Origin: Madurella fahalii | Taxonomy: Eukaryota > Ascomycota > Sordariomycetes > Sordariales | Assembly: GCA_029876055.1 (NCBI GenBank) | Contig: CM056878.1 | Location: forward strand, 3,100,001 to 3,164,000 | DNA: 64,000 bases | Direction of reading: 5' to 3' | In this document: one piece after another, positions 33,869 through 45,280 of the stretch | Layout: every line of letters starts with the position of its first letter | How positions within the stretch are numbered: the stretch's first letter is position 1 | Notes under the pieces: model-generated | Databases searched by the model: none | What the model was told of the DNA's origin: nothing | What the model saw: only the letters and a program-made list of their open reading frames with translations | Program-made: the position numbers and the translations under genes

Positions 33869-36507
33869 TCAAGTCTTCCTATCCAGAATGTACCTCTCGT
33901 CGGTAAACGAGAGCAAGAACTTGGCGACCAGCCGTCCGGTATAGTTGTAGCCTACGTTCCGAGGATACGGGTGGTCCTCGGTGTTTGGCAGGATCGGATC
34001 AGCCGTCAAGAAGTCCAGCTCGGCCCCTATTATTCATGATCAATTAGCCCTTTTGCCCTCCCCTTGACTGGTCCAATACAGAAAGAGGGAGACTTACAGT
34101 CCTCATCCACAAACCGCCTCAACTTGCGCACCATATCTTCGGCGTCACGGTCCAGCTCCGCCTGCTCAAAGCAAGTGTCATCGAGCAGCGGATTGAAGCT
34201 CCGGGCGGCCGCGTCGCGCGAGTGCGTCTGGTAGATCTGGTGAAACTGAAACGCGAACTGCTTGAACGGCATGTTCTCGATCTCGCCGTTGATCTTGAGC
34301 ACGAAGCTGCGCTTCCACTTGGGCGGGTAGTAGCGCTGCAGGTTGATCTCGTTCTCCGAGATGACGAACGTGTCGGCGGCCGTCTCGATCGACTCCATGA
34401 TCAGGCACAGCACCAGGAACGACGCCAGACACGGCGCCCACTCGCTCCGCAGCTTGGGCTTGAGCGACTTGCTGAAGTTCTCAAACAGCTTCTGCACCTC
34501 CTGGCACAGCATCTCGTCCAGCACCGCCTTGATCTGCCGGTTCAGCACCCGCGACGTGACGAACGGCACCCCCTGCGGTACCAAGCCCGTGGGTGCCAGG
34601 TCGGTGACGCACCGCTCCGTCAGGCACAGGTGCCTCGTCATGACATAGTGCATGGTGTATATCGTCAGCGCCCGCTTGACCATGGCCACATCGCACCGGT
34701 TCGCATAGTCGTGCACGATCCGCAGCAGCTTTCTCGGCAGCAGGGTATGCTGCGGCGCCTGCGTGACTAGCTCGGCGTAGTCGGGCTCGGCCGCGATGGC
34801 CTGGACGTACTCCCGCATCCGCTTGCGCATCTCGTTTCGCTGCCCCTCCCACCCGTCCGGGCGCACCTCCAGGCCGATCGGCGCCGCCCCGTGCGCCTGC
34901 AGGTCCATGTTATTCACCCCGACCCGGAGATGCCAGTGCTGCAGCGCCTCGACCGACCTCGCCGTGAAGAACTTGACCCCGGGCACCACCAGCCTCGCCG
35001 CGAGGCCGTACCCGGAGTACATCTCGACGGCCCACTCCTGATCCATGAAGCACTCGACCGTGTCCCCGACGAACCGCCCCACCGCCTCCTTCCTCAAATG
35101 ACCCCTGATAAACTCCGGGAAGAGGATCCCCGTGAAGTCGGAGAACTGCCAGCACACCACCTGGGGCACCTGCTGCGCCAGCCGCACGCAGCTGCGGCAG
35201 GGGCGCTCCTTGTCGCAGCGCACCTTGCGCGCGTGGCACGAGAAGCAGGCGCCCATGCGGCGGACCTGGAGCGCTGACTGCTTAGTGTCGGTCGCAAGCG
35301 GCCCCTTGCGGCCGCGCTGCGACGGGCGGAGGGCCTCGAAGCATTCAAACGGGTTGGGCTTGTGCGAGTGCGCCGAGATGCTGGACGGTGTGACGATGAG
35401 GAACTTGCTCTGCGTGGCCGTCGGGGAAGGATCTGACGAGGAAGAGGTTGTAGGCGATGCCGAGGCGGGGGATTTGCGCTTTTGGACCCGGTTGGAGGTG
35501 TTGGCTTTGCGGATCTGGATGGGCGGGGTTGTTGTCGGTTTGGTGGTTGATGATGATGATGCTGTTGTTGGGGCTGGCGGTTTGCTGTACTCTGGCGGGC
35601 TGCTGGCGGGTTCCCGCTTGACTTGTTGGGCAGGAGAACGCGGGCTGGGGGCGCTTGCAGGCGGGCTGACCGAGGCGGAATGCAACGACGGGGAGTACCG
35701 ATGGGATGCTGGCGGGGAGGGCGTGATGAGATTTGGGTCTTCCATCACGACCACGGAGGCCATGCCGGTATCGCTGACAACCGGGGCGTCATTGCCGGCG
35801 CTGTTGACTCTGAGGCTGCTCAAGGGGCCCCATGGCGGCACGTCGACACCCCCTTGAAAGAGCTGCGGGTTCTCAAAGTCGAAGGCCGCCGCCACGGGTT
35901 GCTGTTGTCCTCCAATGCCGGCATTGAACAGGCCTGCCAAGTCCCCTGGGAAGAGAGCGTCAATTGACAACCTTTTGAACCGGTGGTAGATCTGCGGATA
36001 TTAATTGCTTACCGTGATACGTCGGCCCGAGCAGCTCTCCCGTCAAGTCCCGCGCCAGACTCTGCGCGAACAAAGTCCAGTTCCCATCTGTCGCCGTATG
36101 AGAATACCTGTCACCACTAACACTCTCCTCCTGAGGATGCCGCTCGGGAAACGATTGCCCCGATCCCAAATCGCTGTCGACCAGGCCTGGCGACAGGGCG
36201 GCCGGTGACAGCTCGGGCTGTTCGGGGTGCTGTCCGCCGCCCGCTCCATGTCCGATGACGGCCCACGAGCTACCCAGGCTGTGGGCGCTCGGGCTGGAGA
36301 TAAAGCCTACCGAGGCGGGGCCTGACCCATTGCCGGTGCCAGCGCCGATGCTGCTCCCCCGGCCGCCGCGTTGTTGATTACCGTCCAGAACGCTTCATCG
36401 TCCAACTCCTCGCCGGTCGGCTCGGTTGCTGCAGGTGCCGCGGGAAAGTCAAAGTCGTAGGGCGAGACGGGCGAGGCACCGAGGGATGCGGATGCAACTG
36501 ATGCCAT
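33869..36507 (-). CDS. Zn2Cys6-like transcription factor, uncertain 5' structure
   Basis: The firm exons are 33869..34026, 34098..35945 and a further exon starting near 36013. The DNA-binding cluster is CFSCHARKVRCDKERPCRSC plus a distant Cys 13 residues on (C-x2-C-x6-C-x5-C-x2-C-x12-C), a Zn2Cys6 pattern with a long last loop. Ser/Pro-rich sequence precedes it. An all-helical domain of about 380 residues follows, typical of fungal regulators. The last intron (T|GTAAGT) leads to the end WAELDFLTADPILPN...FTDERYILDRKT. The second intron (CACG|GTAAGC to CTCTTCCCAG) joins GPTYHG to DLAGLFNAG. The N-terminal piece from ATG 36507 (MASVASASLGASPVSPYDFD) lies in a frame different from the following segment (GPASVGFISSPSAHSLGSSW). 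No clean intron explains this shift. Role: nuclear gene regulation; targets unknown. Confidence 0.7.
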
Positions 36508-38433
36508 GGCTGGCTGGTATATCACGGTACTGTGTATGTACCGCCGGTTCGTGCTGTGTCGTGTTGCGTCGTCTTGTGTTGTGTTGTACTGTGTTTGCCT
36601 TCCCCTCTATCGTGTCTGGGGCCCCGTGTCCTTTTTGTTAGTTTCTCTTCGCCGCCTGCATACCGCCGTCTCAGCTTCAGCTGCGCTCTCGGTCAAATAG
36701 TATCTGGTCAGAGATACGTAGCGCGGAAATGTGGGTTTGTCCGTCTCTGACGGTGCCCGTGCCGCAGCAGCGGGGGCAGCAGGGGCGCAAGACAAAACCT
36801 ATTCACAACGGCTGGAGAAAACGAAAAGAAAGGGAGACCAAGCGGGTTCACGCGAAAAGCAAACAACATGACAATCACAGAAGAGCAAGGCTTCCCGGCG
36901 TCGCGGGGACAAGGTCCTTATTTGAGACTTGCCCGGCCACCTCAACACGGCAGATGCTCAGCCTCGAGGGGCTAAACTTGATGGAGCGACCGAATGGGGG
37001 GAGGGGGATGTGCCATGGGGTTGGGCAGGGGACTCTCAGTGGCTTGGCTTGGCCTTTTGCGTGCTCACTTGGCACCGACGCCGTTGCGCTAAGCCCGATT
37101 TGATTACCGAACTTCAAAGATGCGTGTTCAGGTGTCTATTGTGCACACCGAGCAGTCGTGGTTTTGAAGTCTTGCGACCTCGAATAGATGATGCCTGTGT
37201 TTAACCGGTTGAGTCTCTGCCCAATTAGTGTTTTGGTTTGCTGTCATGGGTTGCAGACCTGCTGTTGTGGACTCGACTCTGTCAGGTCGTGACATGTGAG
37301 ACTCGCGATTTTACCTTGCAAGCGACTCGGACGACGAGGCTTTGTGCACATTCGGGTTGATGAACCGCGGGGTTAGTTTTGCAGCAACAATTCCATCCAT
37401 GTCATACGAGCAGCCTTACAAAATGCGGTAGCAACAATAGCAGCGACAACAAAACGGTAAAGGACAACAGTACAACGAGAATAGAATTCTTCAAAGACAT
37501 TAAATCAATTCCCAGCGCAGTAGATAGAGAACCCGGCGTTTGCACACCAAATCGTTCTGATATAAATCTGGACAAGCAAAGCAACAGACCCTGCCAACCC
37601 CATAAAACACACAAGCACAGAACTCAGCCAAAACAGCCTCCCAGCACTCGGTTGATTTGCATCAGATAGCCTCGTAAAACTCCCATTGCGAAAATGCCAA
37701 ACAAAGTCAACCACTCAGGCAATAGGAAAGGATATCGAACTTGCAAAGCAACCTAAACGACAGAGCACGAACCATAGGGACGTGCAGCCGCCGACCACCA
37801 AAGCAGACAGAACAGACCGACCGGCAACGCAAGAAAAAAGAAAAAAGAAAAGAAAACAAAGAGCCACCCAGGTATTAGCGAGACATGAGAAATCCAGTAC
37901 TTCCCGGCCGGCTCAATAGCCAGAGCCAAAAAGGGAACCGACATCCCATTCTTCCCCCTCCCGCGAGAACTGGAAAAGAGAGCCAAAAAAAAAGAAAAAA
38001 AGGATAATTCGTACAAGACCTATCCATAAGAGTGTCCATAGTTTTCTTCGTCCAGAATTTATCAGCATCCCATCGACCACGTTTCCAGTCCACCCAGCGG
38101 GTTCATATTCGTTCAAGTGTGTCATCCCATTCGGAAAACCTTCCCTGGGCAAGAGCGGGAGAGGGAGAAAAAAAAAATTCCTAGTGTAAAAGCGTAGCGT
38201 GGTATCGTCATTCCCAGGTCCCGGACGGGAAGGTACGCGGGCAGATAGTAGATGGAACGTTTAAAAGTGTGTCGTCTTGATCGGTCCTGGACAAGACGAC
38301 TGAAAAAGCATCCAAAACGGGCAGAAAGGAAATAAACGTTGTGTGGTTGGTGTTTCCTCCCAACCCAGCCGTGGACACGGCCAAAATATGAACCCCCCTA
38401 TGGCATGGAGGAAGGCTTTCCATTTGTTTGTTT
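36508..38433. other. Intergenic region upstream of the Zn2Cys6-like gene
   Basis: About 1.9 kb. The left part (36540-36610) is a GT-rich low-complexity stretch (GTGTCGTGTTGCGTCG and similar) next to the start and is probably promoter or leader. The right part, near 37830-38190, has several A-rich runs and is probably the 3' flank of the next gene. No gene is recognised. Confidence 0.5.
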
Positions 38434-39803
38434 TTAACGGAACCTCGCCGCGGCCGCGGCTGCGGCAGCCGAAGCTGCGGCCCTCTCCTGGATCTGCTGC
38501 TCCGTTGAAACGTATAGTCTATCCAAGTAATCCTTTTTAACGACACATTGTTAGCTTCCCATCAGAGAGAGTAAGAATAGGTGCTAGTGCGGTTACCTAC
38601 CATGGCCTGCGCGTCTTTGAGGATCTTGGCAACCTGTATCCCCGCCGAGATCAGCTGCAAGATATTCCTGTCATCTTTGAGCGGGCGAGAGCCCTGCTTC
38701 GCTGCGTGGCGCATCTCGAGCGAGTTCTCGAGGATGGTGACAAACTGCTTGATCTGGCCATTGTACAGCACGCGGGCGGGGATGCGGCGCTTGGTGGCCA
38801 GCCTCTTGAGCAGGAAGACCCACTCTGTCCACTCGCGGTCCCGCGGCCGCTCGACGGGCCGCATATCCTGCGTCAGGGGGATTGGGAACTGGTACTTTGC
38901 CACAAAGTCATACGCGCACTGCGACAGCCGGTCGTTGACCTGCGTCAGGACACTATCCTGCTCTTGGACCAAGAGATGGGTCGGCAGGTGGGGCAGCTCC
39001 CGCTCCTGCATGGCAATGTACTCGGGCGGTGGTCGCTTCAAGAACTGATGAGGCCCGTCGAACTCGTCGCGGTTCGACGGCCGCCTCTGCGAGCGGGGCT
39101 TTCCGCTCATCTTGGGCTTGCTGTTCTGCGGCGGCGGGGGGCCGCCGGCCGCATTCTCCAAAGAGTAATCCGAGAGATTGGGCGAGGCAACAAGATCATC
39201 CATGGAATCCGACGGCGAGTATCTCCCCTGGTACTGGCCCTGGTATGCCCCCTGGTACGGTCCCTGGTGGCTCCCCTGGTGATTCCCCTGATGGTTCCCC
39301 TGATAGCTTGACTGATGGTCCCAGCTCCATGAACCAATATCTCTGTGGGGAGGCATCTGGCCGGACGGCGGCGGGCTTGCGTACGGCCCTTGTGTCAGTC
39401 GGGGATTGCATGCCGTGGGAGAAGGAAATGCGGGCTCAACGGCGGCGGCTCGCCCTAGGTGGGCAGCGCCTCCTGCTGACAAGCTGGCTGGTAGGTTATT
39501 TGTGGATGCAGCGCCGTGCGTGTAGGTCAAGCTTGATCGACCTCTCGGGTTATTTTCGTTGTTCCTCAAGGAGAAGGGTCTCGGTTGGCTGTTCATCTTA
39601 CCTCTGCGGCAGAGACGGGGTGCTGCCCGTCTCGAACCTGGCATTATAAAAGGAATTATTGTAGATTGGGCTTTTGGGATAGCCGTCAGCTGCCATGCTC
39701 TCCTCGCCCTCTGGATGGTTTCGAGATTTTTCTCCCACCTGCGCGAAGAAAGCCACCGCTCGTTGGCCATGACGGGGGGCGTACGGTACGCGAAGTCGGC
39801 CAT
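38434..39803 (-). CDS. Conserved-looking hypothetical protein with tetrapeptide repeats
   Basis: The model is complement(join(38434..38532, 38601..39603, 39739..39803)), 388 residues. Exon 1 gives MADFAYRTPPVMANERWLSS; the 135-nt intron (AG|GTGGGA...CTGCCGCAG) leads in phase to RGKMNSQPRPFSL. The middle carries seven units of the type (Y/H/P/A/Q)QG-x at about residues 115-145 (YQGNHQGNHQGSHQGPYQG). A globular region follows: EFDGPHQFLKRPPPEYIAMQ, LSQCAYDFVAKYQFPIPLTQ and REWTEWVFLLKRLATKRRIP. The last exon (DYLDRLYVSTEQQIQERAA) ends in an alanine run. The C-terminal half looks structured and conserved, but I do not recognise the family. Starts at 39770 or 39596 are alternatives. No signal peptide or membrane helix. 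Confidence 0.65.
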
Positions 39804-39827
39804 GCTTCCTCTTTTTCTCTCACACAC

Positions 39828-42800
39828 AGAGTCTTGCCCTCTCTCTCTCTCTCTCGCTCTCCCTCTGTCTTTTGCGGCTCTTCTTTTTTTTGCCTTGCCG
39901 GGAGGGGGTGGGGTGGGGGTTATCCAAATGGTCTCTTGGGTGGGCGAGCCTGATCACTGCAATTATTTCTTCCTTGGGAATGGCCGAGAGAGGAAAGAAA
40001 AAAGCACGAAACGTCAGAACAGTAAAAAGAGATGGTTCCACGGGTTCGCCAGAGGGATTCAGCCAGCGTCAATCCAAAGGGCAACCGAGAGGAAGGAAAA
40101 AAAAACCTGCGACCGGGATTTCCTTGGATATTGGCCACCAAAATTCTTAAAAGTCAGGGATCCACGGAGCGGCGGGAGCGTCACTGGGATCTGTCCTCTG
40201 GGGCGGTGGCAGCGACGTGGAATCCGAGGGAACGGTCGGTTAGACTGTGACAACGGAGTCCACCGAGCTTAAAACTGTAGTGTGCCTGTCTGGTGGGCAA
40301 AGCAACGTGGCTCTCTTTTAACGTTGAATGTGCTGTGTGTCTGGGCAGGACAGGGAAGCGGAGGCTGGAGACAGGTCCCACGATGGAGACCATATATGCC
40401 CCCTCGCTCGGGGTTGGGTGGCAAGGTTGACACTGTCACGGCTGCAGCAGGCAGCGCAGAGGAGCAAGTGTCCGACACCAGATAGGGCGGTACGGCAAGC
40501 AGTGGGCGTCGAAGCTAACACGCAGCGCAGCCTGCGTCGGTCTGCCAAAAACAACAACCGGGGAACTGGAGAAAAAGGGAGAGAGGCGGGAGTGGGCGTT
40601 CCTGCCCCCGCGAAGTCTCGCATACAATGACAGCTTCGTGACCTGCTTGGCAAGAGGCAAGAGGGTGGAGAAACCGGGAACAGAAGTTGGGCGATGACCG
40701 GCGGGTGCAAGCGATGATCACCAAGGGGGAGAGAGGTGACGGAAGATCAAATGCAGTGCGCGTCCAATGAATAGCGGAAAGGCCGGGATCCGCTGGTCCG
40801 CCGCAGACTCCCAATCGAGCCTGGCGATGCGGGCGTCACACTGGGGTTGCCGGCAAACACCACGATGGGCGGCGGTACGGTAGGGTACCGTTGGGCGCCG
40901 ATGGAACTTCGGCGAGGTTGCGCTGTCGCCCAATGCCCAGCCGCGATTGGTGCCAGAACAACACGTTGCTTGGGGGACAATGGCGGTGTCGGCACGATGT
41001 GATTTGGAGAAGTCGGGAAATGTTGGGCAGGGACGCGCTTCGCTGGCGAGCCCAACCGTCCCGCCGTCCTCTCAGTGCTGTCTTGATGCCACGCATGATG
41101 CGCCCGATGGCCTTCCGACCGCGCCCGGCCCCTGCCGGCTCTGGCCTGCCGCTTGTTGACACGCGTGCACTTTGTTGCGTCGCTGAACAGACCGTCTCCT
41201 TAAAGAGCAGGACGTGGCCAAGATCCACAGCCTAATTGCCATACCTGGCGCATTCTCAGTGCGCATTCGGCATGGCGGTCTGCGAGGTGCCGAAGACGGT
41301 GTGCCTGGATGCCGAGAATGGGAACAATTGATAAAGACGCGAGCCGCAGCAGCAAAATCTCTCTCTCTTCCACGTGCTTCCTCCCAAGGTTTTGCACTTT
41401 AACCGATCGCCGATTTCCTTTGAGCTTGGACGCGGGCCGGAGCTCCGCGTCTCTCGGCGCCCCGCTAAGCTACAAAGACCCAAGCTCCCGCAGCCATCCC
41501 ACATCCCGAAGCTTTTGGTTCTGGTTTTCCGCTCCGTTCAACGCCAAGGAAGGATGAATTTCAGGCTTCTTCCCAAAACTCCCCAGGCTTCAGGTCGTTG
41601 CCGGTGCTGGCAGCCCCCAACCCGCGGCATGTTCTCCCAAGCCTGTCTTTTCTGGGATTTCGCCCCAACCGACAAGAGTGAAGACGCTCATCGCCTGCCT
41701 AAGCGCGAGCCAAGATGGGCAAGATGAAGCACTCGAGAGCCTGGTAAGGTAAACGATATCAACGCAGTGCTAGGCTGTAGCCGGATCACACCATTTCCAA
41801 GCCCCTTCAGCTTCACTCCCGCACCCTAGCCTTAGCGCAGCCAGATGGGAGATCCAAGGGCTGTAAACGTTTGGGACCAAGCCTTGGTTTGGTATTAGCG
41901 ACGTCCCGATTGTGGTGGTGTCGGACCGCCATTTTCCCGCCATGATGTCAGCCTTCGTCGCCCTGTCGGCCTGCTCAGTCGACGGTGAAAGCCCACACAC
42001 TGGACTCCTTCACACCACCACCCATCGGATCCTGAACAGTTGCCGCTAGCCGGCGAGTGATCGCGCGTATGATTGATCGAGTTTCCCCCGCCCTGCCAGC
42101 TGCCGCACAGCCTTGGTATCGCCTTACCCAACTCGATCCGGACACTAGACATGCTTACCAAGCCCAGCCAAGTCTCCTCTCAAGGGCTGAACATGTGCGA
42201 GCCCTGCAGGGTTGTATGCAGGCGCGCGCTGAACGCTCCTGTCCCGCAATTCCGAAATGCTCGCCTAGTCGAGGTGTTAAGGCAATATCTGGCGGGCCAC
42301 TTTTCTGTGGGTTATTTTTGCCTGTAAGTGCGTTTCAGCCGATTATCGTCCAACGAACATTTGGTCAGTTGCTGACGGCCAAACTACAGCGCTCAGCACC
42401 AGGCGGCCTCTATTAATAACGGGAGGCCGTTTGCAGATGTTAGACTCGACATGTGAATCCAGTCCTGATACCGTGTGGGATATATCCTGTTTTCGGTGGA
42501 CACTCCCGTTTGAAGCCATGATGGGCACGGGGAGCAGCACTTCCCTAACCCCAAGGCTGTCCAGACGTTGGGAGCGAGGTCTTACCGCCAATGACGTAAC
42601 GCGAGGCCGCTGCCGGGTTGATCTCCGCCCGGCTCCACGCTGGCAACAGCATGCCGGGATAGAGCGGAAAACATGTACAGAGACCCAGGCCCGCGGCCTA
42701 AGTGCCTCACGACTGAAGAGCAACGATGAGTGTGTCGACCTAACATACCACTGCCCAGTCACCATGGTTCGTTCATTGGAGCATGCTTGAGCAGGCCGAT

Positions 42801-45280
42801 GCCCTAGGGTGGTGGTCGGCGTCGCCTGTCCCCTAGCACAGAATTCCTTGTGAGCGTAATATGCAGACCCCTGAGACTGTGTACTGTCAGAGCCATTCGA
42901 GTTGACAACTTCTAGGATCCTTCTGTGTTGGCGTTATCTCGGCCTGGCGAGAACTCTGTAAATTTAGCTGCACCCTCGTCTCGTAAACCGTAAGCCTTCG
43001 TCATGGCCGTCGAGGATTGCCTGTCGTATTTTCTCGAGGTTACTGAGCCTCCCAGGGTAACAGGACCCTTGACACCGAGCGGGAGCGGTGGTCTGGTTCA
43101 AGTCTTGTCTCAATGGTTTGCTCTAGGTAAGTTCAATCAACCCTTAATATGTCTAGTACACTGGGGTGACACAGGCTTGTCTTTTGCAGTCGATCCGAAC
43201 CAGTCAGCACTGTCTTAAGTCACCATTGGATGTCGAGCCTTGTCCAACATCGAAGCTTTGTTGCCGGCCAATCTGTTAGCGTCAACATGGCCGGTTGATT
43301 GTTGGAGACCATCATGACGGGTTTGTGAAGAAACACGAGCGTGCTTGCTCCGAGAGAGGGGCTCGCGACACCAGAAGTCTCATCCCGGTCAGCCACGTCG
43401 TCGACGACGGACCTACGTGAACCGGCTCGCTTATCAAGTTCAAGCCCGACAGCCACAGTCCGCCGAGTCATCTCCGTGACGCGTCATGGTCATCTCCATG
43501 TTATCCACCTGCCCGGCAGTGCGGCTCTTAACATATCCCACAACCACTCAGCAAGCCTGCTAGCGAGATCTCCTGGATTGGGGTAGACAATGATGTGGCG
43601 ATCGGCTGTCTCCGACATGATCCAGTTGGCAAACTCGATGATGTGTCTCCGGCTGGGACAACAAACCAGGTCTCAAAGATGCTGTGAGAGACGACAGTGA
43701 CATGGGACCAGGCGGCTCTTGAGGCTCGTGGGATGTTGGACCCCAGGCTCTACTGATAGGAGTCTTGTCTCAGCCAAGGATTCGTGCTGAGGGTTTGCGG
43801 CGGCAATCGCGGGTGACCCCCCTTTCCCCGGCATACGTTATCCCGAGCAAGTCAGGGCCAGACCGCAGTCAAAGTAACCTTTGGTTGCAGCGAACAAACG
43901 ATCGAAGACACGACAGCAATCAGGGCGTGCCACACAAGCAGCAGCTCCTCGTCGACGTTGACGAACAGACCCGCCTCTTGTGCTCCCGTGGCACTGAGTC
44001 ATACAAGGTTCCAAGCGAACATCATCTCGGCGTGCAGCGAGGATGAGGCTGCTGCATGCTCAACACGGGAATTCGAACCCGGGGACAACGGGGCTCTCTA
44101 GAGATGGTGAGTTGTCGTCGAGGCTGGCAAGCCGAGCATCCCTGATCGACAGGACGGACGGCATCATTCACCACTCCATCGGCTCGTGACCATACCAGCT
44201 CATCCCAGGACTCGAGCTTCGAGCCATCCCCCGTCGAGCCGACTTTGCCGCGATGGGCGGTCAAAGGTGGCACTGCCTGCCGCGGCCGTTTCTGATGCTT
44301 TGAGCAAGCCGGGCAAAATATGACGATGGTCACCAGGCATCTCGCGCCTCAGTGGACGGACATTGACCATTCAAACGGCGAGATGGGTGACGGCGCGTCC
44401 ACACTGGCTGAAGCATGCTTCCACATGCATGGCTAGTGACCCACCCGTCGAACAACTCGCGGGCGGGCATATTGCGAAACGATTGGCTTTGGTTAGACAA
44501 AAGCAAACTCCCCGCTTCTGCGCTCTCAGGCTTACTGCTCTGAGCAACTGGTCGAGGGGTCGAGGGGTTGCGGGGTCGACTCAGGGTCCCACGGGGTCGC
44601 GTATCTCGGAACCCATCTTTGCACAAGGCTCGTGTGCTCCATCTCGGCCACAGCTCTCGGGTCCAAGGAAGCAGCAGCAGCAACAGCAAGCATGCAGCGG
44701 AACACGCGGGCTCCATCGCTTTCTGCAATTGCAAGCTGGCACCTCGTGCTGTCCTTCCCACGCGGTTGATGAAAATTCATGGGACAATTCCTGCGCAACA
44801 GGCGGGTCGGAGGAGTGGGCTAGTCCGACTGCAGTGATGCGTTGGCATTTTGTCTGCTGCAGTCGGCCCCTGCAAATGTTGCAGACTCGGCGATGTCGCA
44901 GGGCATGATAGGTCGGAATAGCTTCCTCAGCCCCGCCAAGGCCCCCCATCTGTCGACAGAAACAGGAAAGCAGGAGCAGCCAACTCCAGCCAGCAGCGGT
45001 GTACGACGCAGCCATGCACTGAGCGACAAATGAAAGACGCAGGAGCGCGGTGCCAGCTCAGCGCAGACCGAATGTGACAGGCCGTCAACACGCAGGCCAG
45101 GGTCGCGGCGAGTAGCAGCAAGAGCGCAGATTGGCGAGCGAGATGCAGAGAAGTGCAGAATAGTGCAGGAAAGTGCAGGGAGAAGCGGCAAGCGGACATT
45201 GTGATGGGCAGGCGCCCAGAGACGAAGCGACTCAAGCGAGACGAAGCGGGGTCCGCAATGTTCGCGCGAGTCCCTTTCGT
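39828..45280. other. Long gene-poor interval
   Basis: About 5.4 kb with only short, overlapping frames on both strands and none resembling a protein family. The composition is moderately GC-rich, not AT-rich as in RIP-altered DNA. A tRNA-like fold at 44056-44139 is listed separately. Possible contents are regulatory DNA for the flanking factors or an unannotated long non-coding RNA. Nothing is proven by the sequence. Confidence 0.4.
44056..44139 (-). other. Cloverleaf-like fold with a tRNA-type B-box
   Basis: Nested stems pair as ATGCTC/GAGCAT (6 bp, outer), GGCT/AGCC (4 bp), GACAAC/GTTGTC (6 bp, 21-nt loop) and CGGG/CCCG (4 bp) around TTCGAATT. On the minus strand GGGTTCGAATTCCCG resembles an RNA polymerase III B-box. 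There are no two linker bases between the outer stem and the D-like arm, no T33-type anticodon loop and no convincing A-box. It is therefore not a normal nuclear tRNA. It may be a tRNA relic or coincidence. Confidence 0.25.

Noticed and set aside
34222..34770. 182-residue plus-strand frame opposite the Zn2Cys6-like gene
   Set aside because: Leu/Arg/His-rich antisense of a well-supported regulator with no domain of its own.
39230..39330. CRISPR-like short repeats
   Set aside because: They are 12-bp in-frame coding repeats (xQGx) in a eukaryotic gene, without spacers.
43003..43218. Small ATG frame in the 40-45 kb gap
   Set aside because: Seventy-one residues with no features and no supporting splice structure.
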